From Bifiguratus adelaidae (taxonomy: Eukaryota; Mucoromycota; Endogonomycetes; Endogonales), in assembly GCA_002261195.1 (NCBI GenBank), contig MVBO01000068.1:1-64000 (forward strand): a stretch of 64,000 bases of DNA, in the 5' to 3' direction. Positions 35,486 to 49,079 of the stretch are shown one piece after another. The position numbers were made by a program, and so were the translations under genes. Below the pieces are notes generated by a model that was not told the origin of the DNA, made no database searches, and was given only the letters and a program-made list of their open reading frames with translations. Numbering within the stretch: position 1 is the first letter of the stretch; each line of letters begins with the position of its first letter.

Positions 35486-36560
35486 ATGAAAGCGGCTGTT
35501 TTGCATGAGATTGGGTCTCAACTATCGGTGGAAGATGTTCCCGTGCCCAAAGTCACCCCTGGGTGCGTACTCGTCAAGGTCCTCGCTGCCGGCGTCGTTC
35601 ATTATGCTGAAGATGTATACAACGGCAAATTGGCTTATCCAATGACTCTACCCCTAATCCCTGGTGCCAATGGTATTGGTATCGTCGAGGAGATCGGTCC
35701 GGATACCACAGAAATCAAACAAGGCGACCTGGTATTCTGCGACCCTACCATCCGTGCTCGAGACAATGCCATTGGTCCAATGACCATCCTCCAAGGCCTG
35801 TTTACCCCAGCAGGTAGCCTCACATCGACCTACAAGAACGGTGCCATGGCGGAAAAAAATGCTCGTCCCGCTGGAGAATGCTGTCGTTTTGCCCAACGCA
35901 TGGGTGAAGAATGCTCCTCTCTTGGCTTGTCTGAGCCCGCTCTTTGTGTCCTTTGGTGGGCTATTGACTGCCAATCTTCAGCCTGGTCAAACCCTCTTGA
36001 TGCTCGGTGCCACAGGTTCCTTTGGCTCTCCGGCAGTGCAAATTGCGCTTGCCATGGGTGCCAGAAGAATTGTCATACCTGGACGAAACAAGCAAAAGCT
36101 GGACGAATTGGTTCAAAAAGTGGGGGATTCAAGGGTCGTTTCAGTACTTCTACAAGAGAGCGAGGATGCCAATGTCGCTGCTTTCAAAGAGGCGGCAAAA
36201 GGGGAGATTGACTGTGCTTTGGATTTGTTGGAACCAAACACGCCAATGTCCATCATCCGCTCAGCATTATTATCCCTACGAGGTTTTGGTACCTTGGTCC
36301 TGATGAGTGGAAGAAGGGACTCGTTGGACGTACCGTTTTTTCCTATCATGACGAACAATTTGCAAATCAAAGGCTGCTTCGTGTATGCTCGAGCTGCTCG
36401 CCATCGACTCATCAATATGATTGAAGCCGGATTGATCAACCTCAATCACTTTCAAGTCACCGGCACATTCAGCCTTGATCAAGTCAATGAGGCTATACGC
36501 TTTTCTAAGGAGCACCGAGGACCATTCAATTTGACCGTGGTGACCCCCAATAGATTGTAG
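35486..36560 (+). CDS. Medium-chain (MDR) reductase with a one-base frameshift
   Basis: Zinc-ADH/quinone-reductase-type oxidoreductase in one exon from ATG 35486 (MKAAVLHEIGSQLSVEDVPV). An A7 run at 35853-35859 shifts the frame: GAMAEK ends in one frame and MLVPLENAVVLPNAW continues in the next; six A residues would restore it. The nucleotide site is LLMLGATGSFGSPAVQIALA, followed by GARRIVIPGRNKQKL. The C-terminal lobe ends GTFSLDQVNEAIRFSKEHRG. The catalytic zinc ligands are absent: the usual C-H-T-D position reads GVVHYAED, and GHE is GAN. No structural four-Cys lobe is seen either, so it is probably zinc-independent. Either a fresh pseudogene or a homopolymer error. About 357 residues if read through. 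Confidence 0.8.
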
Positions 36561-36808
36561 AGCCAATGTAAAGTGGCATGTTATAAAGGTAATGATCTAC
36601 ACAAACTAAGAACGAATCAATTTCTCACCGCTCAGTACCAATGCATCAGCCTGTTCAAATTTCGCTTCAACGAGCTAGACGGGGATGAAGTATGGGTGTC
36701 TCCATTAAGTGAGATGACATGAAAGATATCCACGCGAGTTCAATCACGAAAAGTATAGAGCTTTAAAGGGCCAATATATGTACAGGGTCTATTGACAGAT
36801 GTTGAGCA
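36561..36808. other. Spacer between convergent MDR and HAP3 genes
   Basis: About 250 bp of 3' flanks for two converging genes. No gene or repeat seen. Confidence 0.3.
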
Positions 36809-37473
36809 TTAGAATTGCGGCGGCATCTCTTGATAATATCCGGGTGCTTGCGGATGTTGTATGAACAGCGCGTTTGGATCTGTTAAATGCTCCTGTCCGG
36901 CATGTTCGCCGTCCTTATCTCCTGTGGCTGACGCCCGTTCGATCTTTGTGGTCTAGACGGATGCGCACGGCATGTTGAGTTTCTCTTCACTTGTCTTTGT
37001 CGGCATCAGTCGCGCACTGACTCACCTCTCGATATTTAGCCAGGTATACCTTGAGAGTCTCTGCATAGTTTTCGAAGCCTAGAGACTGCATGGCCCACAG
37101 TATATCTTCTCCGTTGATCGTTTTCCTCTTTTCTTGTTGGCATCGATCGCTCGCTAACAGATATACCCATTCTAGTCCCAAATCACTTTGCTCGTGTGCC
37201 CTTACCTTCACTGGTGATAAATGATATGAACTCTGACACGCATTCCTGGACACATTCCTTTGCTTCCTTTGCAATCTTTGCGTTCTCAGGCAGGGCCTTC
37301 TTCATGATACGCGCAACACTTGTAATTCAGTCAGCCACAGCATCCTCTCATGTCGCACGCCATGGCCATGAGCCACATTGACCCTTTCACACCTACTTTG
37401 CAATGGGAAGGAAGCGGTCTTGCTCCTTGAGATCCTCATACTCATCGCCAGATGCTTGCCCGCTGTCAGTCAT
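36809..37473 (-). CDS. HAP3: CCAAT-binding factor subunit Hap3 / NF-YB, 4 exons
   Basis: Histone-fold subunit of the CCAAT-binding complex that drives respiratory and other genes in fungi. Start ATG 37473 ([20 protein letters not shown]). FLPIA joins over the first intron to [20 protein letters not shown], then [19 protein letters not shown] second intron splits the next block, [20 protein letters not shown], then [21 protein letters not shown] last exon gives a short tail ending [10 protein letters not shown]. These are the complete NF-YB histone-fold blocks with the DNA- and NF-YC-contacting residues. About 141 residues. It is divergent from AFG2, 62 bp between starts. Confidence 0.96.
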
Positions 37474-37535
37474 CTTGCAAGGAAACGCGTGTTCAGAAAA
37501 GTCACAAATCGATATTTGGGTTCTAAACGCACGCC
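37474..37535. promoter_or_regulatory. 62-bp shared spacer, HAP3 / AFG2
   Basis: The two ATGs lie 62 bp apart. The hexamer ACGCGT (the yeast MCB core) is at 37485-37490. One hexamer proves little; the short distance is the robust observation. Confidence 0.4.
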
Positions 37536-41146
<3,611 letters not shown>

Positions 41147-41234
41147 TGTTGCACGACATCAAAGCACACCTTTGTCAGCCAATCAGCGTTCAGTCTGTTG
41201 CATTTTTAAGTTTTGCAGTGTTTTGGTTTATCCA

Positions 41235-41280
41235 TTCATCTCTCTCTCTCTCCTTCTGTGGATACTCGCTCTCTCTGCAC
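41235..41280 (+). promoter_or_regulatory. CT-rich tract upstream of MET6
   Basis: A TCTCTCTCTCTC run followed by CTCGCTCTCTCTGC lies 15-55 bp before the MET6 ATG. Pyrimidine tracts near the start are common in strongly expressed fungal genes. Confidence 0.45.
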
Positions 41281-41292
41281 GACTCATCTAAC

Positions 41293-43653
41293 ATGGTTCA
41301 AGCTACAAACCTTGGTTTCCCTTACGTTGGTGCTCACCGTGAGCTCAAGAAGCATGTCGAGACATTCTGGGCCTCTGGAGCTCCTACTCAAGAGTCTACT
41401 CAAACCCTTCGTGATGCCGCTGCCGACCTTCGCAAGGCTCACTGGCGTGTCCAGGTTGAACAGGGGATTGAACAAGTTCCTGTTGGTGACTTCACTTTCT
41501 ATGACCGTATGCTCGATACCTCGGTGCTCTTCGGTGCGATCCCCAAGAAATATCAAGACTTGGGTGCTAGTTCCTTGGATCAATACTTTGCCATGGGTCG
41601 TGGCTTGCAACGCGCTGCTACTGCTACTACTGCTAAGATTGACGTCCCTGCTATGGAGATGAAGAAATGGTTCGACACCAATTATCACTTTATCGTGCCT
41701 GAATTCGAGGAGAACCAAGAATTCGCGCTCGCTGAAACCCCGGCCGTGGTCTCTCATTATCATGAAGCTAAGGCAGCTGGTGTTGCCAATCCTCGTCCCG
41801 TGTTGATCGGTCCCGTCACGTTCCTTTACCTTGGCAAGGCTAGCAAGGCCTCTTCTGGCTTCGATACGTTGGATCTCCTTCCAAAATTGCTCAAGTCCTA
41901 TGGAACTCTTATTCAGCAACTCGCTGCTGCTGGAGCTTCTACTATTCAAGTAGATGAGCCTATTCTTGTTTTGGATTTGCCTGTGACGGCCAAGCTTGCC
42001 TTGGAAAAGGCCTACGCTGCTCTGCACAAGTCTGCCTCCGAGCACAGTGTCAAGCTCTTGGTTGCCTCTTACTTTGGTCGCTTGGATTCCAATCTCTTCT
42101 GTATCAAGGACAATGTTGATGCTCTGCACATTGATCTCGTCAAGGCGCCCGAGCAACTAGATGTGGTCCTGGATGCCATTGCTTCTTCTAACTTGGTCCT
42201 GTCTCTTGGAGTTGTTGACGGAAGAAACATCTGGAAGAACAACCTTCGCGCGTCTCTCCAACTTCTGCAAAAGGCTGTCAGCAAGATTGGTCTCGATCGT
42301 ATCCTGTTGGCTCCCTCGTGCAGCTTGGCTCATTCTCCTTACTCGATCGAGTTTGAGACTGAAATTCGCAAGTCCAACCCCGAGCTCTACGACTGGTTGT
42401 CATTCGCTGTCGAGAAGTGCCGCGAAGTTGCTGTCCTCACTAAGGCTCTCCGTGAAGGTGAAGACTCTGTATCTGATGTACTTCAAGCAAACGAACGCGC
42501 CATTCTCTCTCGCAAGGAATCAAAGCATACCACTGATGCGGAGGTGCGCCAAAAGGTTGAGGCGATCAACGAGGCCGACTATCATCGACACTCCGTCTTC
42601 GCTCAACGTCGGGAGGCTCAAGTCAAACGCCTCAACTTGCCTTTGTATCCTACCACCACCATTGGTTCCTTCCCTCAGACCAAGGAGATTCGTGTCGCTC
42701 GTAATCGCCACAACAAAGGCCTTCTCTCTGACGAGGACTATCAAGCCTTCATTCGCTCTGAAATCGAACGCGCTGTCCGTTTCCAAGAGGAAGTCGATCT
42801 TGATGTCTTCGTGCACGGTGAGCCCGAACGAAACGACATGGTGGAGCATTTTGGCCATCTTCTCCACGGCTATGCTTTCACACAAAATGGCTGGGTCGTC
42901 TCCTATGGTTCTCGTTGCGTCAAGCCACCAGTTATTTTCGGAGACGTTCGCCGCAAGCAGCCTATGACTATTGAGGAGATCAAGTACGCTCAATCCCTCA
43001 CCTCCAAACCAATGAAGGCCATGCTCACTGGTCCTGTGACCATGTGGAAGTGGTCTTTCCCCAGAGATGATGTTCCGGCATCAACAATCTGTCAACAGAT
43101 TGGTTTGGCTTTGCGTGATGAGGTTGTTGACCTGGAAGCGGCCGGTATTCCCTGCATCCAAGTAGACGAACCGGCCATTCGTGAAGGTCTTCCTTTGCGC
43201 CGCCAGGATTGGGATGCCTATCTCAAGTGGTCTGTGCCTTGCTTCCGTCTTTCCGTTTGCGGTGTCCGTGACGATACTCAAATTCACACTCACATGTGTT
43301 ACTCTGATTTCAACGACATCTTTGACGCTATTCAAGATATGGATGCCGATGTGATCACCATCGAGAACTCCAAGAGTGATGAGAAGCTTCTTAAGGTCTT
43401 TGCCACCAAGAACTACACCAACGAAATTGGTCCTGGTCTCTACGATATTCACTCTCCCCGTGTTCCTAGCGTCGAGGAAATGATCCAACGATTGCAAGCA
43501 CTCAAGCAACACATTCCCGAACATCTCTTGTGGGTCAATCCTGACTGTGGTCTCAAGTCCCGAGGTTGGCCAGAGACTGAAGCTGCGCTTCGCAACCTTG
43601 TTGCGGTGGCCAAGCACTTCCGTTCTCAGGCCAGTGCTACTTTTTCCGCGTAA
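41293..43653 (+). CDS. MET6: Cobalamin-independent methionine synthase
   Basis: Transfers methyl from 5-methyltetrahydropteroyl-polyglutamate to homocysteine. Intronless, 786 residues from ATG 41293 (MVQATNLGFPYVGAHRELKK); the frame is open further up but overlaps the AFG2 end and lacks family similarity there. The N-domain has WRVQVEQGIEQVPVGDFTFY, KKWFDTNYHFIVPEF and IQVDEPILVLDLP. The C-domain has PTTTIGSFPQTKEIRVARN, HGEPERNDMVEHFG, MLTGPVTMWKWSFPR and GIPCIQVDEPAIREGLPLRR. The zinc ligands sit in HTHMCYSDFNDI and WVNPDCGLKSRGWPE. Codon choice is strongly biased to C- or T-ending and AAG codons compared with its neighbours, and introns are absent, both signs of high expression. Confidence 0.98.
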   Translation: MVQATNLGFPYVGAHRELKKHVETFWASGAPTQESTQTLRDAAADLRKAHWRVQVEQGIEQVPVGDFTFYDRMLDTSVLFGAIPKKYQDLGASSLDQYFAMGRGLQRAATATTAKIDVPAMEMKKWFDTNYHFIVPEFEENQEFALAETPAVVSHYHEAKAAGVANPRPVLIGPVTFLYLGKASKASSGFDTLDLLPKLLKSYGTLIQQLAAAGASTIQVDEPILVLDLPVTAKLALEKAYAALHKSASEHSVKLLVASYFGRLDSNLFCIKDNVDALHIDLVKAPEQLDVVLDAIASSNLVLSLGVVDGRNIWKNNLRASLQLLQKAVSKIGLDRILLAPSCSLAHSPYSIEFETEIRKSNPELYDWLSFAVEKCREVAVLTKALREGEDSVSDVLQANERAILSRKESKHTTDAEVRQKVEAINEADYHRHSVFAQRREAQVKRLNLPLYPTTTIGSFPQTKEIRVARNRHNKGLLSDEDYQAFIRSEIERAVRFQEEVDLDVFVHGEPERNDMVEHFGHLLHGYAFTQNGWVVSYGSRCVKPPVIFGDVRRKQPMTIEEIKYAQSLTSKPMKAMLTGPVTMWKWSFPRDDVPASTICQQIGLALRDEVVDLEAAGIPCIQVDEPAIREGLPLRRQDWDAYLKWSVPCFRLSVCGVRDDTQIHTHMCYSDFNDIFDAIQDMDADVITIENSKSDEKLLKVFATKNYTNEIGPGLYDIHSPRVPSVEEMIQRLQALKQHIPEHLLWVNPDCGLKSRGWPETEAALRNLVAVAKHFRSQASATFSA

Positions 43654-44100
43654 TTGCGTTTTTAGGTAGCCCTTTCAACCAGGGCTTTCTCGATCTTGCT
43701 GTTCAACATGTGTGAGATTGGGTCTTACAGGTAAGAGATTCAACACCTCAAAGGCAAATGCTTCCCCGCATTATGTCCTATGGCAGCATTTGTTGCCATT
43801 TAGCGTCCGCAAGGATAACGTTGGCTTTTCAACAAAATTCCTCGGCTGTCTTTCAACTGGACAGCATCGTTTTCCTTGCAGTGTGCATTTGCACACACCT
43901 CTCATCCATCTTTCCTGTACCACCTAGTTTGCAGCCATTGGCCCCCAATCTGGATGCTCAACGCATACCAGAGCTCACCTCTTCTAGAAACCCACTTGCG
44001 ATATGGTAAGTCTGTTTGTGTGATGTCTCTCTGCCATCCCGATTCTCAACGAATCAATCAATGGCCCGCCTTCAATAAATTTGTGTCTCTTCTCTATTTC
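43654..44100. other. Spacer between MET6 and the F-box gene
   Basis: About 447 bp. The F-box frame stays open upstream (ATGs at 43876 and 44023), but the added residues look non-coding. No other feature seen. Confidence 0.3.
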
Positions 44101-45597
44101 ATGGTCATTGAACACTTGCCTCATGATATCTTGTTGGTGATCCTCTTCTATCTTGACCTTGCAGACTTGCCTTCCTTGGCTATCACTTGTTCTGATCTAT
44201 ACAAGGTTGTCTTGCGGGATGGCTATAGGATTGTATGTACAAGAGAGCTCTGGCCGACGTCCTTTGCCACTCGCAAGGCAGGAGTCGATAAGCGATGGTT
44301 GGACGCCAGTCGGACTGCGAGTGCGGTGCAATCAACCTGGCTGAGTCTGTCCTTTCAGCAACACCTGGTATCAAAGCGACAACGGTTCAGTCCGAGACCG
44401 AGAAGTGCTTTTCAAGAACAGCGGGATATCATTGTAACCACGGACGGCGAGTGCGTCGAGATACTCGCTGATGGGGTGGCTTCTTTGAGCAGCGGCTCTA
44501 CGATAAAGGAACGCCAACGATGGCGAGCGCACCCTGGAGACGTCACTGATATGTGGTTAGCGAGGGAAGCCACGGATTTAGATGCGGAAAGCTGCTGGAC
44601 GTGCGGCGTGGATGGATACATTAAGCGATGGAACCTTGAGGCCGCTGTGAAGGATACGCAAGATACCGAGGAGCATCGTACACATGATCATCGTCACTCT
44701 CGCAACCATACCATGAAGCTACAACCAGATAGATGTTTGCAAGGTCACTCAGGGCCCATACAAGGAATTCATGTCGATAGAAGATCGCCTTCAAGATTAC
44801 TTTCAGTCGGAATTGACGAGACTGTCCGATTGTGGGATACCAAAGCGGAAAAAGAAACGGATCAGCTGCCGATACATTGTCGACCTTGGATCGTTCGCTT
44901 TCTGGATTCTGATTTATTCGCTGTCGGTGTTTCACGTTCCCGTCGACGAAACGCTCAGACACCAGACAGTGTTCTGCCCCTGTTCAAGCTTCGGCCAAGC
45001 GGTATGGAGCCAATGGGCGTTTTACCGGTAGATGCAACTGCAGTCTACGGCTTGGCGAGTCAATATTCTTCACCTTCATCTTTGAATCATACCGTCGTTG
45101 CCGGTTGTTATGATGCCGTCACGCGCTTATTCGATCTTAGATCCAGAAGTTGTGTGGCGACTTACCAAGACCCATATGATCATGGAGCTGTCTACAGTGT
45201 TGATTACAACGACTTTCGGTTGGTGGCGGGTACATCACAAAACTCGATTCTTCGACTTTGGGATATGCGATTCTATACACCCAAGAGCACCGGCAAATTG
45301 AAGTCTGGTGGAATTCGTGATGGGGTCAGCATCTATCTAGGCAATAATTGGAGTCCAGTCTATTCGTTACAAATGGACTTTTCGAAAATCGTTGGCGCTA
45401 CAGACAGCAATGTTTGGCTGCTTGATTTCTCGCGAACGCAAAATCTATCGCAGAAACGTCAAATATCGACTCCTTCAGACCGACCCTTTTCCACCGGTCG
45501 CGGACGACAAACACGGCCTCGTGAACGTGTTCGTCAAGAATTTGTCGGACGCGCATTCTATACACATACGGATTTTTCGGCCTATGTGGGGGATTGA
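44101..45597 (+). CDS. F-box / WD40 repeat protein
   Basis: Probable SCF ubiquitin-ligase substrate receptor. Intronless, 498 residues from ATG 44101. The F-box comes first: EHLPHDILLVILFYLDLADL followed by PSLAITCSDLYKVVLRDGYR. The rest is a WD propeller with an N-terminal degenerate blade and clear GH/WD pairs: SCWTCGVDGYIKRWNLEA, LQGHSGPIQGIHVD with VGIDETVRLWDTKAE, VVAGCYDAVTRLFDLRSRSC, and LVAGTSQNSILRLWDMRFYT. The end has VSIYLGNNWSPVYSLQMD and FVGRAFYTHTDFSAYVGD. The layout is FBXW-like, nearest FBXW4/FBXW9 in feel; the orthologue is not assigned. It is the last gene before the repeat island. Confidence 0.85.
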   Translation: MVIEHLPHDILLVILFYLDLADLPSLAITCSDLYKVVLRDGYRIVCTRELWPTSFATRKAGVDKRWLDASRTASAVQSTWLSLSFQQHLVSKRQRFSPRPRSAFQEQRDIIVTTDGECVEILADGVASLSSGSTIKERQRWRAHPGDVTDMWLAREATDLDAESCWTCGVDGYIKRWNLEAAVKDTQDTEEHRTHDHRHSRNHTMKLQPDRCLQGHSGPIQGIHVDRRSPSRLLSVGIDETVRLWDTKAEKETDQLPIHCRPWIVRFLDSDLFAVGVSRSRRRNAQTPDSVLPLFKLRPSGMEPMGVLPVDATAVYGLASQYSSPSSLNHTVVAGCYDAVTRLFDLRSRSCVATYQDPYDHGAVYSVDYNDFRLVAGTSQNSILRLWDMRFYTPKSTGKLKSGGIRDGVSIYLGNNWSPVYSLQMDFSKIVGATDSNVWLLDFSRTQNLSQKRQISTPSDRPFSTGRGRQTRPRERVRQEFVGRAFYTHTDFSAYVGD

Positions 45598-47787
45598 ATG
45601 CTTGCATCATTAGATACCGCTATCTTTGTATCGTACCTGAAAGCAATGATGTAGAATAGCACAATCTCACTGCACAAGTGTAAATAGGCAGGTAGAGTCA
45701 ATGCAGACAGAAACTCGTCAAACGTGCAATTTCAAGTTGAGTGCGCTTTCTTTTGCCAATACGCGCATGACGGTAAGCCTACCGCAGGACAATGTACGGA
45801 ATGGGCATCAGAATGCAAGGAAACTGTAGGGAGAAAGAATGCCCTATGCAGATATTGAAGTTTTGCAAATTGTAGAGTGGGAAATACTGTCAATTGTCAG
45901 TACGCCAACGTAAGAACCTAGTCTGCTTTTCACGTTTCCAGTGCACGTGTAGGTAGCAGCATTACAATTATCGTAGTGAATCTTCCAGCCTTCAGAAAGA
46001 TTATTGAATCCATTCTTAATCCACAACGAATATATGCTTGCGTCGATTCTGCTCAAGGAACGAACACACAAAGTACTGCTTTTGGTTACTTTGAGCGATG
46101 TTCAACGCTGACAAAGGCCCGAGAGTTGAACCAAATTCGTGCTTCCTTTGTCGGACTGACGATAATCGACGAGGAACAGCCTTTCTATAGTTGTTCTTGC
46201 GCCAACAAATGTAGTAAAGACTTGTCTTTCGTCGTATACTGCCGCGTTATGAGCATACCATACATTGATAGAACTAATTGGAGCACACCAGACGTCCTTA
46301 CTGTGAGCGCCTGCGCTCTCTAAGATATCCATTACCCCTCAAAACGAGTAAAATCAACATACAGCACGTTTCCAGGGACAACGACCAAAACAATAGCTGG
46401 GATGGTGATATTTGACTCAAAGAGAGAAAATAGGGTCGACAGACTGACTTGCGACGATGAAGTCGTTGCTTGATCCGGTAGCGGTGTGGATCTAGCTCTG
46501 GCATCTGAAAGGAGGAACTCGGTCACCATTATTTGCGGGCACCCATGTTCGGTAAATTGCCGGCCAATGGTTCAACATGAGAGAAATAATTGGAACGGTT
46601 TTGTGGGGAATCCTGCATTATCTATCACCTGCGATAATGCAAGGTTTGACTCATCCACGCTAATGCAAGCGCGCCGGTTTCACATCCACCAACGGACAGT
46701 CGTGGTACTGATATTGGCATTCAGGCAGCCGTCAGCAGAGAATGCACTTCATTGTAAGAATAGCTTGCTTTGGAGTGCGTGCAAAATGTCAGCCGGTAAT
46801 GGCAATTTTTCGGGCCTGTTAGTGAAAGAACACGTCTCTGTTCACATATGTGCGGAAGCGATTGAAATGAGTGCTCGGCTTACACTTGACGGATATCGAG
46901 AACCAATGCCGGCTATCCTTTCCTTCACATGAGTACACAATTCGTGTCATTGTCGCCTGTAGCCTTTCCACTAGCATGATGCTATGATCTTGGGAACCGC
47001 GCAGTTGTCTGTGTCAAGTTCAGTAACCGAGTGACCAAAATAAAATCGAAAGGCTCAGTGTCTCTTCCAGTGATTGTGTCATTATATAGGCCAACAGTGG
47101 TTTGAAACTCACAATGTTAGATTATGTTCTCCATCAAATGTTTCCTCAGAGTGAATACATGCTTTGATCGTAATTAGAGTACCTCGAAAACAGTCGAAAA
47201 AGACAACCTATATTGGTCTGTAACTGACAGTCATATTGTGCACGGACGTCCAGCGGAAGGAGGTCAAGGCCATTTGCTACCTCAGCTGTTAATATAGAGC
47301 AACGAGCCGGAATTGTAGTGCGGGACGTGCAGGACGCTCATACTTTGCAGCAGCAGAGAATCGGCCATCCTTTAGTGACAAAACCAATGTATATAAGCCA
47401 ATAAAGCTGTCTCTATCGCCATGCTGGTGTTCGTATGTATATCTGACATTCATCTGAATGATCTATCGTGGTGTTGCCGGATGAGTTCGACAAGTCACCA
47501 GGTTCCGTCATCGTGCCTTTGATGGATTGTTTTGTTGGTTTTGTGTCAAGTCGTCAAGGCCGAAAATGGTGCAGTCATGTGCTCATGCCGAAGTCAATAA
47601 TTCTTCCTTGTTGGATATGGAGACCTCGAGAGAATGCGCATGTTACAAGCGCCTACGGTGGAAAGGGATGAAACAACGTATGGCTTAATAATATCATGTC
47701 CGGTATGTAATTCTTAAAGGTGCCAATCCGATGTCCGACTACCTGAGCATCGCAGTGCACATTAACCGTATCTCCACAAGTTACATA
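45598..47787. other. Gene-empty stretch at the left edge of the repeat island
   Basis: About 2.2 kb read in all frames. Open frames at 45976-46323 and 46486-46932 show no recognisable motif, no credible splicing and a residue mix typical of chance. I see no tRNA, rRNA or clear repeat. It may be old transposon debris. Confidence 0.4.
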
Positions 47788-49020
47788 CAGTGGCAGTTAC
47801 GAATGTCGAAAAATGCATGTTCACTCATAACGCGCAAAGTTTATTTACCTCAAGCCTTTCCTATGACGACTGTGAATCGAACCACAGACTTGATTGATAG
47901 AGAACCTCCCTTGAAGATTTACGCCACGGGCTCTGCTCTTAGGATCTGAGATCGTACCTACTGATGAGACGAATACGAGCTGGGTGTGCATATATGAATG
48001 GCGCCGAGAGAGTTGGTATACTAACAGATTCATACCTTTCCCGAGGCCCTAATTGCGCCCGACTTCGATTTCATCAGCAATACGCTCGGCAAGCACGTAT
48101 CGATAACTTTATCCGAAGATGCGGGTGGAAAGAGTCCGGAGAAAGCCTCAGTGATCCACTCCTTCATCCTACATTCCACACAATCGAGGACATATCATGA
48201 TTTGGGGCTTTTTATGTTCCACGATACGGTCAATTACGTTCATATCGAGAACACCATGAAGTTTTAAGTCTATTCTGCGATTCTAAAGCAGAATGTGCCT
48301 CAGCCTTTACGGTATCTTCGTCGAAATGTCTCGGAATCACCTTCCAGCAAGACAATGATCCCAAACAGACGTCGAAATTGGCTCAAGTTAGAATGGATGA
48401 TATGGGTTTGGATGTTCTACTGTAGCCAGCGTGCAAATCCCGGACATCAATCCAATCGAACGTCTGTAGGATTTATCAAGAAAGACTGCCATGTATAGAA
48501 GGACTCTGGCGAATCTGCATGCCAGACAATATGTAAAGTGGATCATCAGTATTTAGATTCCAAAATTCCATTAGACAAAGAAACCTTCTTGTTTATTTAT
48601 CTGTTAGTGACCTCAAGTCGTCACACGCCAAGTACAACACATGACCATTGAGCGTTAAGGAACTTTGGTACAGGTGGAATGGAACAATATACTTTCCGAT
48701 CCGTATGCGAAACTAGCATCTAGCATACCTGACAAAGTCCAAGCTGTAATTGCAGCGAAGGGCGGCTACACCAAATACTAATAAATGGAGATTAAAGATT
48801 TCTGGTGGGTCGGGGACAAAAGTGTCCCAAGGGATGCACCGTCTTCTAACTTTAATTGTGACGGGGCAAGAAGGTTTATGAAGATATAAACCGAGCAAAT
48901 TGATAGCTAAAGCACAAGGCTACATGCACCAGGAAGGTCAGGTCGAAGCTGAGCATGGTTGTTGCGAAGTGGCGGTCAAAGTCAAATTAAGCAATTCTGC
49001 GACAGTTCTGGCTGCCACTG
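47788..49020 (+). mobile_element. Degenerate Tc1-like transposon, copy A
   Basis: Left end TA-CAGTGGCAG at 47786 on; right end GGCTGCCACTG-TA at 49010-49022, with TA on both sides as in Tc1/mariner insertions. The outer arms match those of copy B at 56503-58116. Between them lies transposase debris on the plus strand: ESGESLSDPLLHPTFHT (48120s), a frame with FQQDNDPKQTSKLAQ-like coding (48340s), and WYRWNGTIYFPIRM-like coding (48665s). Several stops and a large internal deletion (1.2 kb versus 1.6 kb) make it dead. A foreign segment of about 135 bp interrupts it at 48493-48628. Confidence 0.85.
48493..48628. repeat. Retroelement fragment nested in Tc1 copy A
   Basis: This piece beginning near GACTCTGGCGAATCTGC is a close copy of 52258-52390, the region just beyond the gag of the LTR-type element. 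In copy A it separates two halves of a conserved transposase codon run (LKK-R-L-A-K-Y), so it arrived later. Confidence 0.8.
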
Positions 49021-49079
49021 TAGGTCCGCCAATTCTCCGTTCGTTTTCTGGTGACTACTTGCTGCGATGCATGCGAGAT

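Noticed and set aside
45976-46932. Two open frames (115 and 148 residues)
   Set aside because: No motif, no plausible introns, and composition like translated non-coding DNA.
47874-47883. GAATCGAACC, a reversed T-loop-like sequence
   Set aside because: The flanking stem fails at the second pair and the site lies in the arm of Tc1 copy A; no tRNA fold.
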